From contig JAWBOW010000014.1 of the NCBI GenBank assembly GCA_038825775.1, forward strand, positions 1 through 18,953: a DNA stretch of 18,953 bases, written 5' to 3'. The translations under genes and the position numbers were made by a program. The notes beneath the pieces are model-generated. The model was not told the DNA's origin. It did no database searches and saw nothing but the letters and a program-made list of their open reading frames with translations. Every line of letters begins with the position of its first letter. Within the stretch, counting starts at the first letter, position 1. Shown here in pieces: positions 1 to 6,067 of this stretch. This DNA is from JAWBOW01 sp038825775 (GTDB taxonomy: Archaea > Nanobdellota > Nanobdellia > Woesearchaeales > WAPY01).

Positions 1-1528
1 TAGGTTTTAATCCTTTAAGATCTAAAAGTTTTAACAATTCTTCTTCACTCATCTCAACTTCTGACTTTACCTCCTTCTCTTCTTTACTAATTCCTAAAGC
101 TTTTCTTATTTTTTGAGCAGCAGATTTTGTTTTTACAAACCTAAGCCAATTTCTTGATGGTTTTGCATTCTTTGAAGTTATTATTTCAACAACATCTCCA
201 CTTTCAAGTTCTGTGTCCAAACTAACCATCTTTCCATTAACAATTGCTTTACTGCAATGATTTCCGAGTTCTGTATGAACAGCATAAGCAAAATCAACAG
301 GTGTTGCTCCTTCTGGCAAAATTATAGAATCACCCTTAGGAGTTAGAACAACAATCTCGTCCTTAAACAAATCAACCTTTAAGTCCTCAAAAAACTTTTC
401 TGCACTGTCATACTCTTGAACCCATGAAAGAATTCTCTTCAACCAAGTTATCCTCCTATCAAAGTAAGAATCCTTCTCAGTTCCTTTATAACGCCAATGA
501 GCAGCAATTCCGTCCTCAGCATTATAATGCATTTCCCAAGTTCTAATTTGAACTTCTATCGGTTTTTTATCATAAATTATTGTAGTATGCAATGATTGAT
601 AACCGTTAGGTTTTGGAACTGCAATATAATCCCTAAACTCTTTAATTATTGGAGTGTATTTTGAGTGTAAATAACCTAAAATCTTATAACAATCCTCAAC
701 AGTTTTTGTTATTATTCTTATGCCTATTAAATCATGAATTTCTTCTAAACTTTTATTTTTAGTAATCATCTTTTTATAAATGCTGTAAAAATTTTTAGCT
801 CTTCCAAAAACTTCCACATCATAACCCTTTTCTTTTAATTCTTCCTTAAATTTTTTAATAATTTCCTTAACTTCATTTTCTCGTTCTGCTCTCTTTTTGC
901 CAATCTTTATTTTTAATTCTTTATATAGAGTTGGATTCAAGTATTTCAAGCACAAATCTTCCATTTCTGACTTTAAATTATACATGCCAAGTTTGTAAGC
1001 AATTGGAACATAAATTTCTAAAGTTTCTTTTGCAATCTCTTTTTGCTTTTCTTCTGGCAGGAATCTTAAAGTTCTCATGTTGTGAAGTCTATCAGCTAAT
1101 TTTACAAGAATCACCCTATAATCCTTTCCAGTTGCTAAAATTATTTTTCTAATATTCTCTGCAATATTCTCTTCCTTCTCAAACTTTATTTTTTGTATCT
1201 TTGTAACCCCATTAACAATATCAGCAATTTCCTCACCAAACTCCTTTTTTATTTCTTCTATTCTTACATTAGCATCTTCAACACAATCGTGCAAGAAAGC
1301 GGCAACTATAGTTTCCGTGTCACATCTTAATTCTGCAAGGATATAAGCAACTTCTGTTAAGTGTAAAAAATAAGGTTCTCCTGACTTCCTAATTTGGTTT
1401 TCATGCTTTGATTTTGCAAAATCATAAGCTTTACTTATAAGATTAAAATCAAGTTTTGGGTCTATCTCTTTTAACTTATTCAAAAATTCTTCTTTGCTTA
1501 GTCCCTTAGTGACTTCAACATATGCCAT
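1..1528 (-). CDS. RelA/SpoT-type (p)ppGpp synthetase/hydrolase (RSH), C-terminus off the left edge
   Basis: Translating the minus strand from ATG at 1528 gives 509 open codons to the window edge. The N-terminal HD hydrolase has H42, H56, H80-D81 (LHDCVED) with E84-D85, and D146/N150 in VKLADRLHNMRTL. The synthetase follows with GRAKNFYSIYKKM (about 242-254), HDLIGIRII (265-273), DYIAVPKPNGYQSLHT (300-315), EVQIRT and GIAAHWRYK. A TGS domain lies near 390-460 (LTPKGDSIILPEGATPVDFA). In this family the enzyme makes ppGpp/pppGpp from GTP or GDP plus ATP, and hydrolyses it. Both catalytic halves look intact, so a bifunctional Rel is expected. The charge motif before the DYI segment reads E297-F-R-D300, mixing the bacterial EXDD and RXKD forms. 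The start is supported by a TATA-like site about 25 bases upstream, suggesting a leaderless mRNA. Any ACT or other C-terminal regulatory domain is out of view. Long RSH enzymes are mainly bacterial, so transfer is plausible (inference). Confidence 0.95.
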   Translation of the reverse strand, partial: MAYVEVTKGLSKEEFLNKLKEIDPKLDFNLISKAYDFAKSKHENQIRKSGEPYFLHLTEVAYILAELRCDTETIVAAFLHDCVEDANVRIEEIKKEFGEEIADIVNGVTKIQKIKFEKEENIAENIRKIILATGKDYRVILVKLADRLHNMRTLRFLPEEKQKEIAKETLEIYVPIAYKLGMYNLKSEMEDLCLKYLNPTLYKELKIKIGKKRAERENEVKEIIKKFKEELKEKGYDVEVFGRAKNFYSIYKKMITKNKSLEEIHDLIGIRIITKTVEDCYKILGYLHSKYTPIIKEFRDYIAVPKPNGYQSLHTTIIYDKKPIEVQIRTWEMHYNAEDGIAAHWRYKGTEKDSYFDRRITWLKRILSWVQEYDSAEKFFEDLKVDLFKDEIVVLTPKGDSIILPEGATPVDFAYAVHTELGNHCSKAIVNGKMVSLDTELESGDVVEIITSKNAKPSRNWLRFVKTKSAAQKIRKALGISKEEKEVKSEVEMSEEELLKLLDLKGLKP

Positions 1529-1550
1529 AAAATAAGGGTAAGAATTATTG

Positions 1551-1559
1551 TTTATTAAA
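1551..1559 (-). promoter_or_regulatory. TATA-like box for the RSH gene
   Basis: The minus strand reads TTTAATAAA here, centred about 27 bases upstream of the RSH ATG at 1528. That is the distance expected if transcription starts at or next to the start codon. No clear ribosome binding site precedes the ATG, which fits a leaderless transcript. Assigned by spacing and sequence only, in a very AT-rich background. Confidence 0.4.
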
Positions 1560-1614
1560 ACTTTTCAAAATTTTAAAAAAAAAATTGAAGTGAGGAAAAT
1601 TTTTACAAATAAAA

Positions 1615-1743
1615 TCCCCGCCCCCGGACTCGAACCAGGAACCTTCCGGTTTCAACAACCAGCTGTCCTTTTTTCATTCCCTCAAAAAGTGAGTGTCCAA
1701 AGGAATCTACAGCCGGACGCTCTAACCATTGAGCTAGGCGGGG
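1615..1743 (-). tRNA. tRNA-Tyr (GTA) with a 56-nt intron at 37/38
   Basis: Read on the minus strand, the acceptor stem is CCCCGCC (1743-1737) paired with GGCGGGG (1622-1616), with A1615 as discriminator. The D-stem is GCTC/GAGC, the anticodon stem TCCGG (1717-1713) / CCGGA (1649-1645), and the T-arm CCTGG-TTCGAGT-CCGGG. The anticodon is GTA (1710-1708). Removing 1706-1651 leaves a 73-nt tRNA with anticodon loop CTGTAGA. The first pair is C1-G72, the archaeal/eukaryotic tRNA-Tyr identity pair, which supports the isotype. CCA is not encoded. A TATA box lies 26-34 bases upstream. The gene is 86 bases upstream of the RSH gene on the same strand. Confidence 0.95.
1651..1706 (-). other. tRNA-Tyr intron (anticodon loop 37/38)
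   Basis: The 56-nt insert between G37 (1707) and A38 (1650) is required for the anticodon stem to close. The geometry is not a textbook bulge-helix-bulge. The four loop bases CTGT (32-35) pair poorly with the last four intron bases before the 3' bulge (GTTG). They pair perfectly with ACAG at 1666-1663, and an inner helix CCTTT (1703-1699) / AAAGG (1671-1667) follows. That leaves a good 5' bulge around the AG^A cut but an enlarged 3' bulge of about 13 nt. The boundaries are set from the mature tRNA structure, so the splice site is well placed but the folding is uncertain. Confidence 0.8.
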
Positions 1744-1768
1744 CTCAAAAATAGAAGTTTTATTTTAG

Positions 1769-1777
1769 TTTATAAAG
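1769..1777 (-). promoter_or_regulatory. TATA box for tRNA-Tyr
   Basis: The minus strand reads CTTTATAAA, with its centre 30 bases upstream of tRNA-Tyr nucleotide 1 (1743). This predicts a start a few bases before the mature 5' end. Sequence and spacing match archaeal TATA boxes. Confidence 0.65.
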
Positions 1778-1988
1778 TTTTCTTTATTAACTAATAATTA
1801 AATTAAATCTTAAAAACATTAAGTCTTAAAAAACAAAATCTCCTGTTAAACTAAAGAGTATTTAATTTTTTGTGAGTTGAACAAAAGATCATCTCTTTTT
1901 TTAGGATTGTAAAAATAAAAAAGTTCAAAAACAAAAGATAAAAGTAAGTGTTTTAGATCAATTTATTTTTTAATCAAAAAACAAAAAA

Positions 1989-1996
1989 TTTATAAA
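1989..1996 (+). promoter_or_regulatory. TATA box for the leader RNA / tRNA-Asp / tRNA-Lys transcript
   Basis: TTTATAAA preceded by an A-rich stretch (BRE-like). It predicts a transcription start near 2018-2022. No TATA-like site lies 25-30 bases before tRNA-Asp (around 2100) or in the 12-base gap between the two tRNAs, so this promoter probably serves the leader and both tRNAs. Just downstream is a 7-base inverted repeat, AAATAGG (1994-2000) / CCTATTT (2009-2015), overlapping the promoter edge. It could be an operator or chance in AT-rich DNA. Confidence 0.6.
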
Positions 1997-2017
1997 TAGG
2001 TGCTATTGCCTATTTTT

Positions 2018-2115
2018 GATGGCATGGCAATCTTTCTTAGTCGTAAAAAGTAGAGAACAATAGTTAAAGCTCTTGATAAGAATTGTGTGTTTTAGAGGAG
2101 AGATTGCCATGAAAA
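2018..2115 (+). ncRNA. candidate structured RNA or processed leader ahead of tRNA-Asp
   Basis: This gene-free stretch begins at the start site predicted from the TATA box at 1989. It contains inverted arms 2023-2038 and 2096-2111 that form a continuous 16-bp helix: 11 perfect pairs CATGGCAATCT/AGATTGCCATG, then 5 pairs including GU wobbles. The arms enclose 57 nt, in which a smaller ACAAT/ATTGT stem can form. No C/D-box pair is visible, and an H/ACA assignment is not convincing: AAA follows the closing stem, but no clear K-turn or guide pocket was found. It may be a stable small RNA or the 5' leader removed by RNase P from the tRNA precursor. The rest of 1744-2128 holds only promoters and AT-rich spacer. 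Confidence 0.45.
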
Positions 2116-2128
2116 TTAAATTTAAAAA

Positions 2129-2226
2129 GCCCCGGTGGTGTAGTGGTTTATCATAGAGCCCTGTCGAGGCTCTGACCCGGGTTCGAAAATAAAAATAATT
2201 AAAAATCGAAAATCCCGGCCGGGGCG
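2129..2226 (+). tRNA. tRNA-Asp (GTC) with a 25-nt T-loop intron
   Basis: The acceptor stem GCCCCGG (2129-2135) pairs with CCGGGGC (2219-2225); the discriminator is G2226. The anticodon stem GAGCC/GGCTC encloses CTGTCGA, giving anticodon GTC at 2163-2165. The T-stem CCGGG (2177-2181) pairs with CCCGG (2214-2218), but the loop between them is 32 nt instead of 7. Removing 2188-2212 restores TTCGAAT and a 73-nt tRNA. CCA is not encoded. The gene lies 12 bases before tRNA-Lys on the same strand with no promoter between, so the two are probably co-transcribed. Confidence 0.93.
2188..2212 (+). other. 25-nt T-loop intron of tRNA-Asp (59/60)
   Basis: The pre-tRNA folds as a bulge-helix-bulge. The T-stem is the outer helix, TTCG (2182-2185) pairs with CGAA as the four-base central helix, AAA is the 5' bulge and AAT the 3' bulge. 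Cutting after the second base of each bulge, the rule for archaeal splicing endonuclease, joins TTCGAA to T and yields the canonical loop. Outside the central helix the intron is entirely A and T. Confidence 0.8.
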
Positions 2227-2258
2227 TTAATGTCACACGGGCCGGTAGCTCAGCCTGG

Positions 2259-2282
2259 AAGCTTTTAAAAAAAGCTGGGCAA
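2259..2282 (+). other. 24-nt D-loop intron of tRNA-Lys (19/20)
   Basis: The BHB is clear. The central helix is GCCT (2253-2256) with GGGC (2277-2280). The 5' bulge is GGA, cut GG^A. The inner helix AGCTTTT/AAAAGCT has 7 perfect pairs and an AAA loop. The 3' bulge starts AAC, cut AA^C. Ligation gives GCTC-AGCCTGGCA-GAGC, a normal 9-nt D-loop with G18-G19 retained. Confidence 0.82.
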
Positions 2283-2322
2283 CAGAGCATCGGACTTTTA
2301 ATCCGGTGGTCGCGAGTTCAAA

Positions 2323-2335
2323 AAAAATTTGAAAA
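2323..2335 (+). other. 13-nt T-loop intron of tRNA-Lys (59/60)
   Basis: The central helix is TTCA (2317-2320) with TGAA (2330-2333), the 5' bulge AAA and the 3' bulge AAT. Cutting after the second base of each bulge joins TTCAAA to T2336, giving the canonical loop TTCAAAT. Site, central-helix position and 3' bulge are the same as in the neighbouring tRNA-Asp. Thirteen bases is very short for an archaeal tRNA intron. Confidence 0.78.
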
Positions 2336-2350
2336 TCTCGTCCGGCCCGT

Positions 2351-2357
2351 ATAAAAT
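2351..2357 (+). promoter_or_regulatory. possible TATA box for the RNA polymerase operon
   Basis: TATAAAA starts two bases after the end of tRNA-Lys and would place a start near 2380, leaving a leader of about 60 nt before rpoH. Within that leader, CTTTTTT (2399-2405) can pair with AAAAAAG (2414-2420). The T-run could also end the tRNA transcript. Weak evidence; read-through from the tRNA promoter is also possible. Confidence 0.35.
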
Positions 2358-2440
2358 TTTTAAAATGAAAGAGCGTGTAAAAAGCGGAAGTGGAATTGCT
2401 TTTTTCTACATTAAAAAAAGAAAAGGGGTTTGTGATTAAA

Positions 2441-2671
2441 ATGAAAACCATAAAACATGTTTTAGTTCCAGAACACATAAAGCTTTCAGAAGCTGAAAAA
2501 AAGGAATTATTAGAAAAGTATAAGATTTCTTTGAATGAGCTTCCAAGAATACTTAAGAATGATCCTGCAATAGCCCATCTTAATGTGAAAGAAGGAGATG
2601 TGATAAAAATTATAAGAAAGAGCGAATCAGCAGGAGAATCAATCTATTATAGGGTGGTTGTCAATGAGTAA
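2441..2671 (+). CDS. rpoH: DNA-directed RNA polymerase subunit H (RPB5 C-terminal homologue)
   Basis: This 76-residue protein carries the archaeal RpoH core: VLVPEH near the N-terminus, LLEKYKISLNELPRIL in the middle, and GDVIKIIRKS then YYRVVV at the end. RpoH is the small jaw-associated subunit of archaeal RNAP, matching the C-terminal domain of eukaryotic RPB5. The frame is open upstream to ATG 2390, but family members start about ten residues before the LVPEH motif, so ATG 2441 is preferred. A GTG at 2432 is also in frame, only three bases after AGGGG. The stop overlaps the start of rpoB'' by 8 bases. It is the first gene of the RNAP operon, its usual place in archaea. Confidence 0.95.
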   Translation: MKTIKHVLVPEHIKLSEAEKKELLEKYKISLNELPRILKNDPAIAHLNVKEGDVIKIIRKSESAGESIYYRVVVNE

Positions 2672-4157
2672 GATGCATAATGTTTTGTTAAAAAAATTTT
2701 TTGAAGAAGAATCATTCATAAAGTCAGACATTGAATCGTTTAACAATTTTGTTGATTATGAGCTTCAAGAAATAATAAGAGAAGAACAAACAATTGAACC
2801 CACAATAATTCCGCATGATCTTGAGAGTTTTAAGATTAGGTTTGATAAAATCTCTGTTTCAAAACCAGAATTGATAGAAGCTGATGGTTCTAAAAGAATT
2901 TTGTATCCAATGGAAGCAAGATTGAGAAAGATTACATATGCTGCTCCAATACACTTAACAGTTAGTGCTCATGCAAACGGAGTTCAGAGAGAATCAATAA
3001 AGGTTACAATTGGAAACCTTCCAATAATGCTAAAATCAAAGTATTGCCACCTATACAATCTTAGCGAGGAAAAACTAATTGAAGTTGGAGAAGACCCAAA
3101 AGACACAGGGGGTTATTTTATAATTAATGGAAGTGAAAAGGTTCTTGTAAAGATAGAGGATTTAGCTTCAAACAAATTTGTTGTTACAAAAACAGCAACA
3201 TCAAGATATGTTGGAAAAATATTCTCAGAAAGAGGGTCTTTTAAAATACCACACACTGTTGAGAAATTTAAGGATGGAATATTTTATTTAAGCTTTACAA
3301 GGGCAAATAGGATTCCAATAATATTAATAATAAAGGCGTTGGGACTTACAAATGATCAGCAAATAATGCATTTCGTTAGTTCTGAGGAACAGTTTGATGA
3401 GGTAATGGTCAATTTATACGAATTTTCAGACATAAAAACAAGGGAGGACGCTTTAGATTTTATAGCAAAGAAGATTGGAATAACACAAACAAGAGACTTA
3501 AGAATTCAAAAAACAGAAGAAATTTTGGACAAATACTTATTACCAAATGTTGGAACAACGCCTAAAGATAGAATTTACAAAGCTTACAACTTATGTAAGT
3601 TCTTAAAAAAATACATTTTAGTTTCAAGGGGATCTGTTCCAGAAGATGACAAGGACCATTATGCTAACAAAAGAGTAAAGATGAGTGGTGATTTGTTAGC
3701 AGAACTCTTCAGAGTAAATTTTAGAGTATTAACAAATGATATGCTTTACAATTTCCAAAGAATTGTAAAGAGGGGAAAAATACCCTCTTTAAAAGTAATT
3801 ATAAGAGAAAAATTATTGACTCAAAGAATTTACAGTTCTTTAGCAACAGGAGTTTGGGTTGCTGGAAGGAAGGGAATATCTCAAAGAATTCAAAGATTAA
3901 ATTTCTTGGAAACAATGTCACACTTGCAAAGAGTTGTAAGTTTGTTAAGCTCTGCTCAAGAGAATTTTGAAGCAAGAGAACTTCACCCAACCCATTTGGG
4001 AAGATTATGCCCTATAGAAACACCTGAAGGAACTAATATTGGATTGAAAAAGAATTTAGCACTTTTAGCATCAGTTACAAGCGAACATGTTGATGAAAAA
4101 GAATTGCTTAAGAAATTAAAAGAGATTGGGTTAAAAACATTAGAAGAGGAAGAATAA
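2664..4157 (+). CDS. rpoB2: RNA polymerase subunit B'' (N-terminal half of the beta-like subunit)
   Basis: This 497-residue protein covers the protrusion, lobe and fork regions of the second-largest RNAP subunit. Visible landmarks are RLRKITYAAPIHL near 90, IGNLPIMLKSKYC, EDPKDTGGYFIINGSEKV near 150, and near the C-terminus the fork sequence ELHPTHLGRLCPIETPEGTN. It ends shortly after this motif, where archaeal B subunits are naturally divided, so it is a split subunit and not a truncated gene. The start is ATG 2664, six bases after GGGTGG (2652-2657), overlapping rpoH. A TTG at 2658 is in frame but badly placed. A 61-base AT-rich gap separates it from rpoB'. Confidence 0.96.
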   Translation: MSKMHNVLLKKFFEEESFIKSDIESFNNFVDYELQEIIREEQTIEPTIIPHDLESFKIRFDKISVSKPELIEADGSKRILYPMEARLRKITYAAPIHLTVSAHANGVQRESIKVTIGNLPIMLKSKYCHLYNLSEEKLIEVGEDPKDTGGYFIINGSEKVLVKIEDLASNKFVVTKTATSRYVGKIFSERGSFKIPHTVEKFKDGIFYLSFTRANRIPIILIIKALGLTNDQQIMHFVSSEEQFDEVMVNLYEFSDIKTREDALDFIAKKIGITQTRDLRIQKTEEILDKYLLPNVGTTPKDRIYKAYNLCKFLKKYILVSRGSVPEDDKDHYANKRVKMSGDLLAELFRVNFRVLTNDMLYNFQRIVKRGKIPSLKVIIREKLLTQRIYSSLATGVWVAGRKGISQRIQRLNFLETMSHLQRVVSLLSSAQENFEARELHPTHLGRLCPIETPEGTNIGLKKNLALLASVTSEHVDEKELLKKLKEIGLKTLEEEE

Positions 4158-4218
4158 AAAAATTTAGGATCAAAAAATCAAAAAATATTATGCTCAAAAT
4201 TTTAAAAAAGGTGAAAAA

Positions 4219-6021
4219 ATGGCAGATGTTTTTTTTAATGGAAAAATAATTGGCTATGTTGATAATCCAAAAGAATTTGTTGAGAATTTTAAGAATAAAA
4301 GAAGGCACAACGAGATTGAAAATTTTATAAACATAAGTTATAATGAAAAAACAAATGACGTATACATAGAAGCAAGTTCTGGAAGATTGAGAAGGCCTTT
4401 AATTGTTGTTAAAGAAGGAAAACCATTACTTACAGAAAAGCATGTTGAAATGTTAATGAATAATGAATTGAAATGGAGTGATTTACTAAATCAAGGAATA
4501 ATTGAGTATCTTGATGCAGAAGAAGAAGAAAATGCTCTTATAGCTTTCTCTGTTGAAGAACTAACTCCTGAACACACTCATTTAGAAGTTTCTCCAGTAG
4601 CAATATTCAGCTTGTGCACTTCATTAGTTCCTTTCTCTAATTATACACAAAGTGCTAGATTAAACATTGGTTCTAAGAATCAAAAACAAGCAATAGGAAT
4701 TTACATCTCAAACTATCCGCTAAGAATGGATATGGATGTTAACATATTGTATTATCCTCAAGTTCCTATTGTTAAGACAATAATGCACGATTTGTCCAAT
4801 TATGAAAATCATCCTGCTGGACAAAATGTTGTTTTGGCAGTTATGAGTTATAAGGGATATAATATGGAAGACGCTTTAATCATAAACAGAAATTCAATAG
4901 ATATGGGATTAGGAAGAAGTGTTTATTATAGACCAGTTATAGCAGAAGAACTAAGATATCCTGGTGGACTAACAGATGAAATTACAATACCTGATAAGGA
5001 TGTAAAAGGTTACAGATCAGAACATGATTATAGATATCTTGAAAGTGATGGTATTATTTACCCTGAAGCAAAAGTTGGTGAGGGAGATGTTATAATAGGA
5101 AAGGTTAGCCCTCCAAGATTCTTAGGAGGTTTAGAGGATTATAGCCTAACATCGGGAGTGAAGAGAGAAAGCTCTGTTGCTTTAAAGCATGGTGAGGAAG
5201 GAATTGTTGATTCTGTTATAATAACAGAGAGTTCAGAAGGAAATAAATTAGTTCAAGTTAAGATAAGAAACCCAATGATTCCAGAAATAGGAGACAAATT
5301 CACAAGCAGACACGGACAAAAAGGAGTTATTGGGTTAATAGTTGATCCTAGCGATATGCCATTCACAGCATCAGGAATTGTTCCGGATATAATATTTTCT
5401 CCTCATAGTATTCCAACAAGAATGACTGTTGCTCAATTATTAGAACTGCTCGGTGGAAAGGTAGGTGCTTTGGCTGGAAGGTATGTTGACGCAACAGCAT
5501 TCAGCTCTGAAAAGGAAGAAGACCTAAAGAGTCAACTTTTAGAGTTAGGTTTTAGGGATAATGGAACAGAAACAATGTATAATGGAGAAACAGGAGAGGC
5601 ATTTGAAGTTAGAATATTCGTGGGAAATATTTATTATTTAAGATTAAAGCATTTGGTTGCTAACAAACTTCATGCTAGAGCAAGAGGTCCTGTTCAATTG
5701 TTAACAAGACAACCAACAGAGGGAAGGGCAAAAGAAGGTGGTTTGAGATTAGGAGAGATGGAAAAGGACTGTTTTGTTGCTCATGGAACATCTTTGTTGT
5801 TGAAAGAGAGATTTGACTCTGACAAAATTGTTATTCCTGTATGTGAGAAGTGTGGTCTAATAGCAATAGAGGACTTTTACAAAAAAACAACTTATTGTCC
5901 TGTTTGTGGAGAGGACTCAAAAGTTAGTTTTATAGAGATGAGTTATGCTTTCAAACTTTTAACAGATGAGTTAAAATCAATGGGAGTTTATCCTAAGTTT
6001 GTTTTAAAAACAAAATACTAA
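4219..6021 (+). CDS. rpoB1: RNA polymerase subunit B' (C-terminal half of the beta-like subunit)
   Basis: A 600-residue protein holding the external, hybrid-binding, wall and anchor/clamp regions. Landmarks are MSYKGYNMEDALIINRNS near 214-231, GDKFTSRHGQKGVIG (hybrid-binding basic loop), and the C-terminal RQPTEGRAKEGGLRLGEME. The last domain is a zinc ribbon with C542, C545, C560 and C563. It contributes conserved basic residues near the active centre and the clamp. The start ATG 4219 follows AAGGTG (4208-4213) by five bases. It is second in the split-B pair and 46 bases from rpoA' (ATG). No odd insertions were noticed; the length is usual for B'. Confidence 0.96.
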   Translation: MADVFFNGKIIGYVDNPKEFVENFKNKRRHNEIENFINISYNEKTNDVYIEASSGRLRRPLIVVKEGKPLLTEKHVEMLMNNELKWSDLLNQGIIEYLDAEEEENALIAFSVEELTPEHTHLEVSPVAIFSLCTSLVPFSNYTQSARLNIGSKNQKQAIGIYISNYPLRMDMDVNILYYPQVPIVKTIMHDLSNYENHPAGQNVVLAVMSYKGYNMEDALIINRNSIDMGLGRSVYYRPVIAEELRYPGGLTDEITIPDKDVKGYRSEHDYRYLESDGIIYPEAKVGEGDVIIGKVSPPRFLGGLEDYSLTSGVKRESSVALKHGEEGIVDSVIITESSEGNKLVQVKIRNPMIPEIGDKFTSRHGQKGVIGLIVDPSDMPFTASGIVPDIIFSPHSIPTRMTVAQLLELLGGKVGALAGRYVDATAFSSEKEEDLKSQLLELGFRDNGTETMYNGETGEAFEVRIFVGNIYYLRLKHLVANKLHARARGPVQLLTRQPTEGRAKEGGLRLGEMEKDCFVAHGTSLLLKERFDSDKIVIPVCEKCGLIAIEDFYKKTTYCPVCGEDSKVSFIEMSYAFKLLTDELKSMGVYPKFVLKTKY

Positions 6022-6067
6022 AAATTCAAAAATAAAATTTAACTAAAAAATTTTGAGAGGTAAGAAA

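Larger units (their letters stand above)
2239..2349 (+). tRNA. tRNA-Lys (TTT) with two introns, in the D-loop and T-loop
   Basis: The acceptor stem GGGCCGG (2239-2245) pairs with CCGGCCC (2342-2348); the discriminator is G2349. The D-stem is GCTC (2248-2251) / GAGC (2285-2288). The anticodon stem is TCGGA/TCCGG around CTTTTAA, with anticodon TTT at 2297-2299 and no intron there. The T-stem is GCGAG (2312-2316) / CTCGT (2337-2341). The D-loop is 33 nt and the T-loop 20 nt. Removing 2259-2282 and 2323-2335 leaves a 74-nt tRNA with D-loop AGCCTGGCA and T-loop TTCAAAT, both normal. CCA is not encoded. Confidence 0.93.

Noticed and set aside
1548..1754. 68-codon open frame on the plus strand reading APGLEPGTFRF
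   Set aside because: This is the translated complement of tRNA-Tyr; that peptide pattern is the usual artefact of a tRNA T-arm.
2018..2115. MITE or insertion-sequence remnant suggested by the long inverted arms
   Set aside because: No target-site duplication, no second copy in the window, and the arms begin at a predicted transcription start, which fits an RNA stem better.
2018..2115. C/D-box guide RNA
   Set aside because: A TGATGG-like start is present but no proper C box plus CTGA D box pair was found.
2129..2349. tRNA-Asp and tRNA-Lys as pseudogenes disrupted by insertions
   Set aside because: All stems are intact and each insert is bounded by a BHB that restores a canonical tRNA exactly.
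2003..2478. Two overlapping minus-strand open frames
   Set aside because: They run through the complement of tRNA-Asp, tRNA-Lys and the start of rpoH, and match no family.
4158..4218. Possible frameshift splitting RNA polymerase B into two pieces
   Set aside because: The break is at the natural archaeal B''/B' division, and B' has its own strong ribosome binding site and start.
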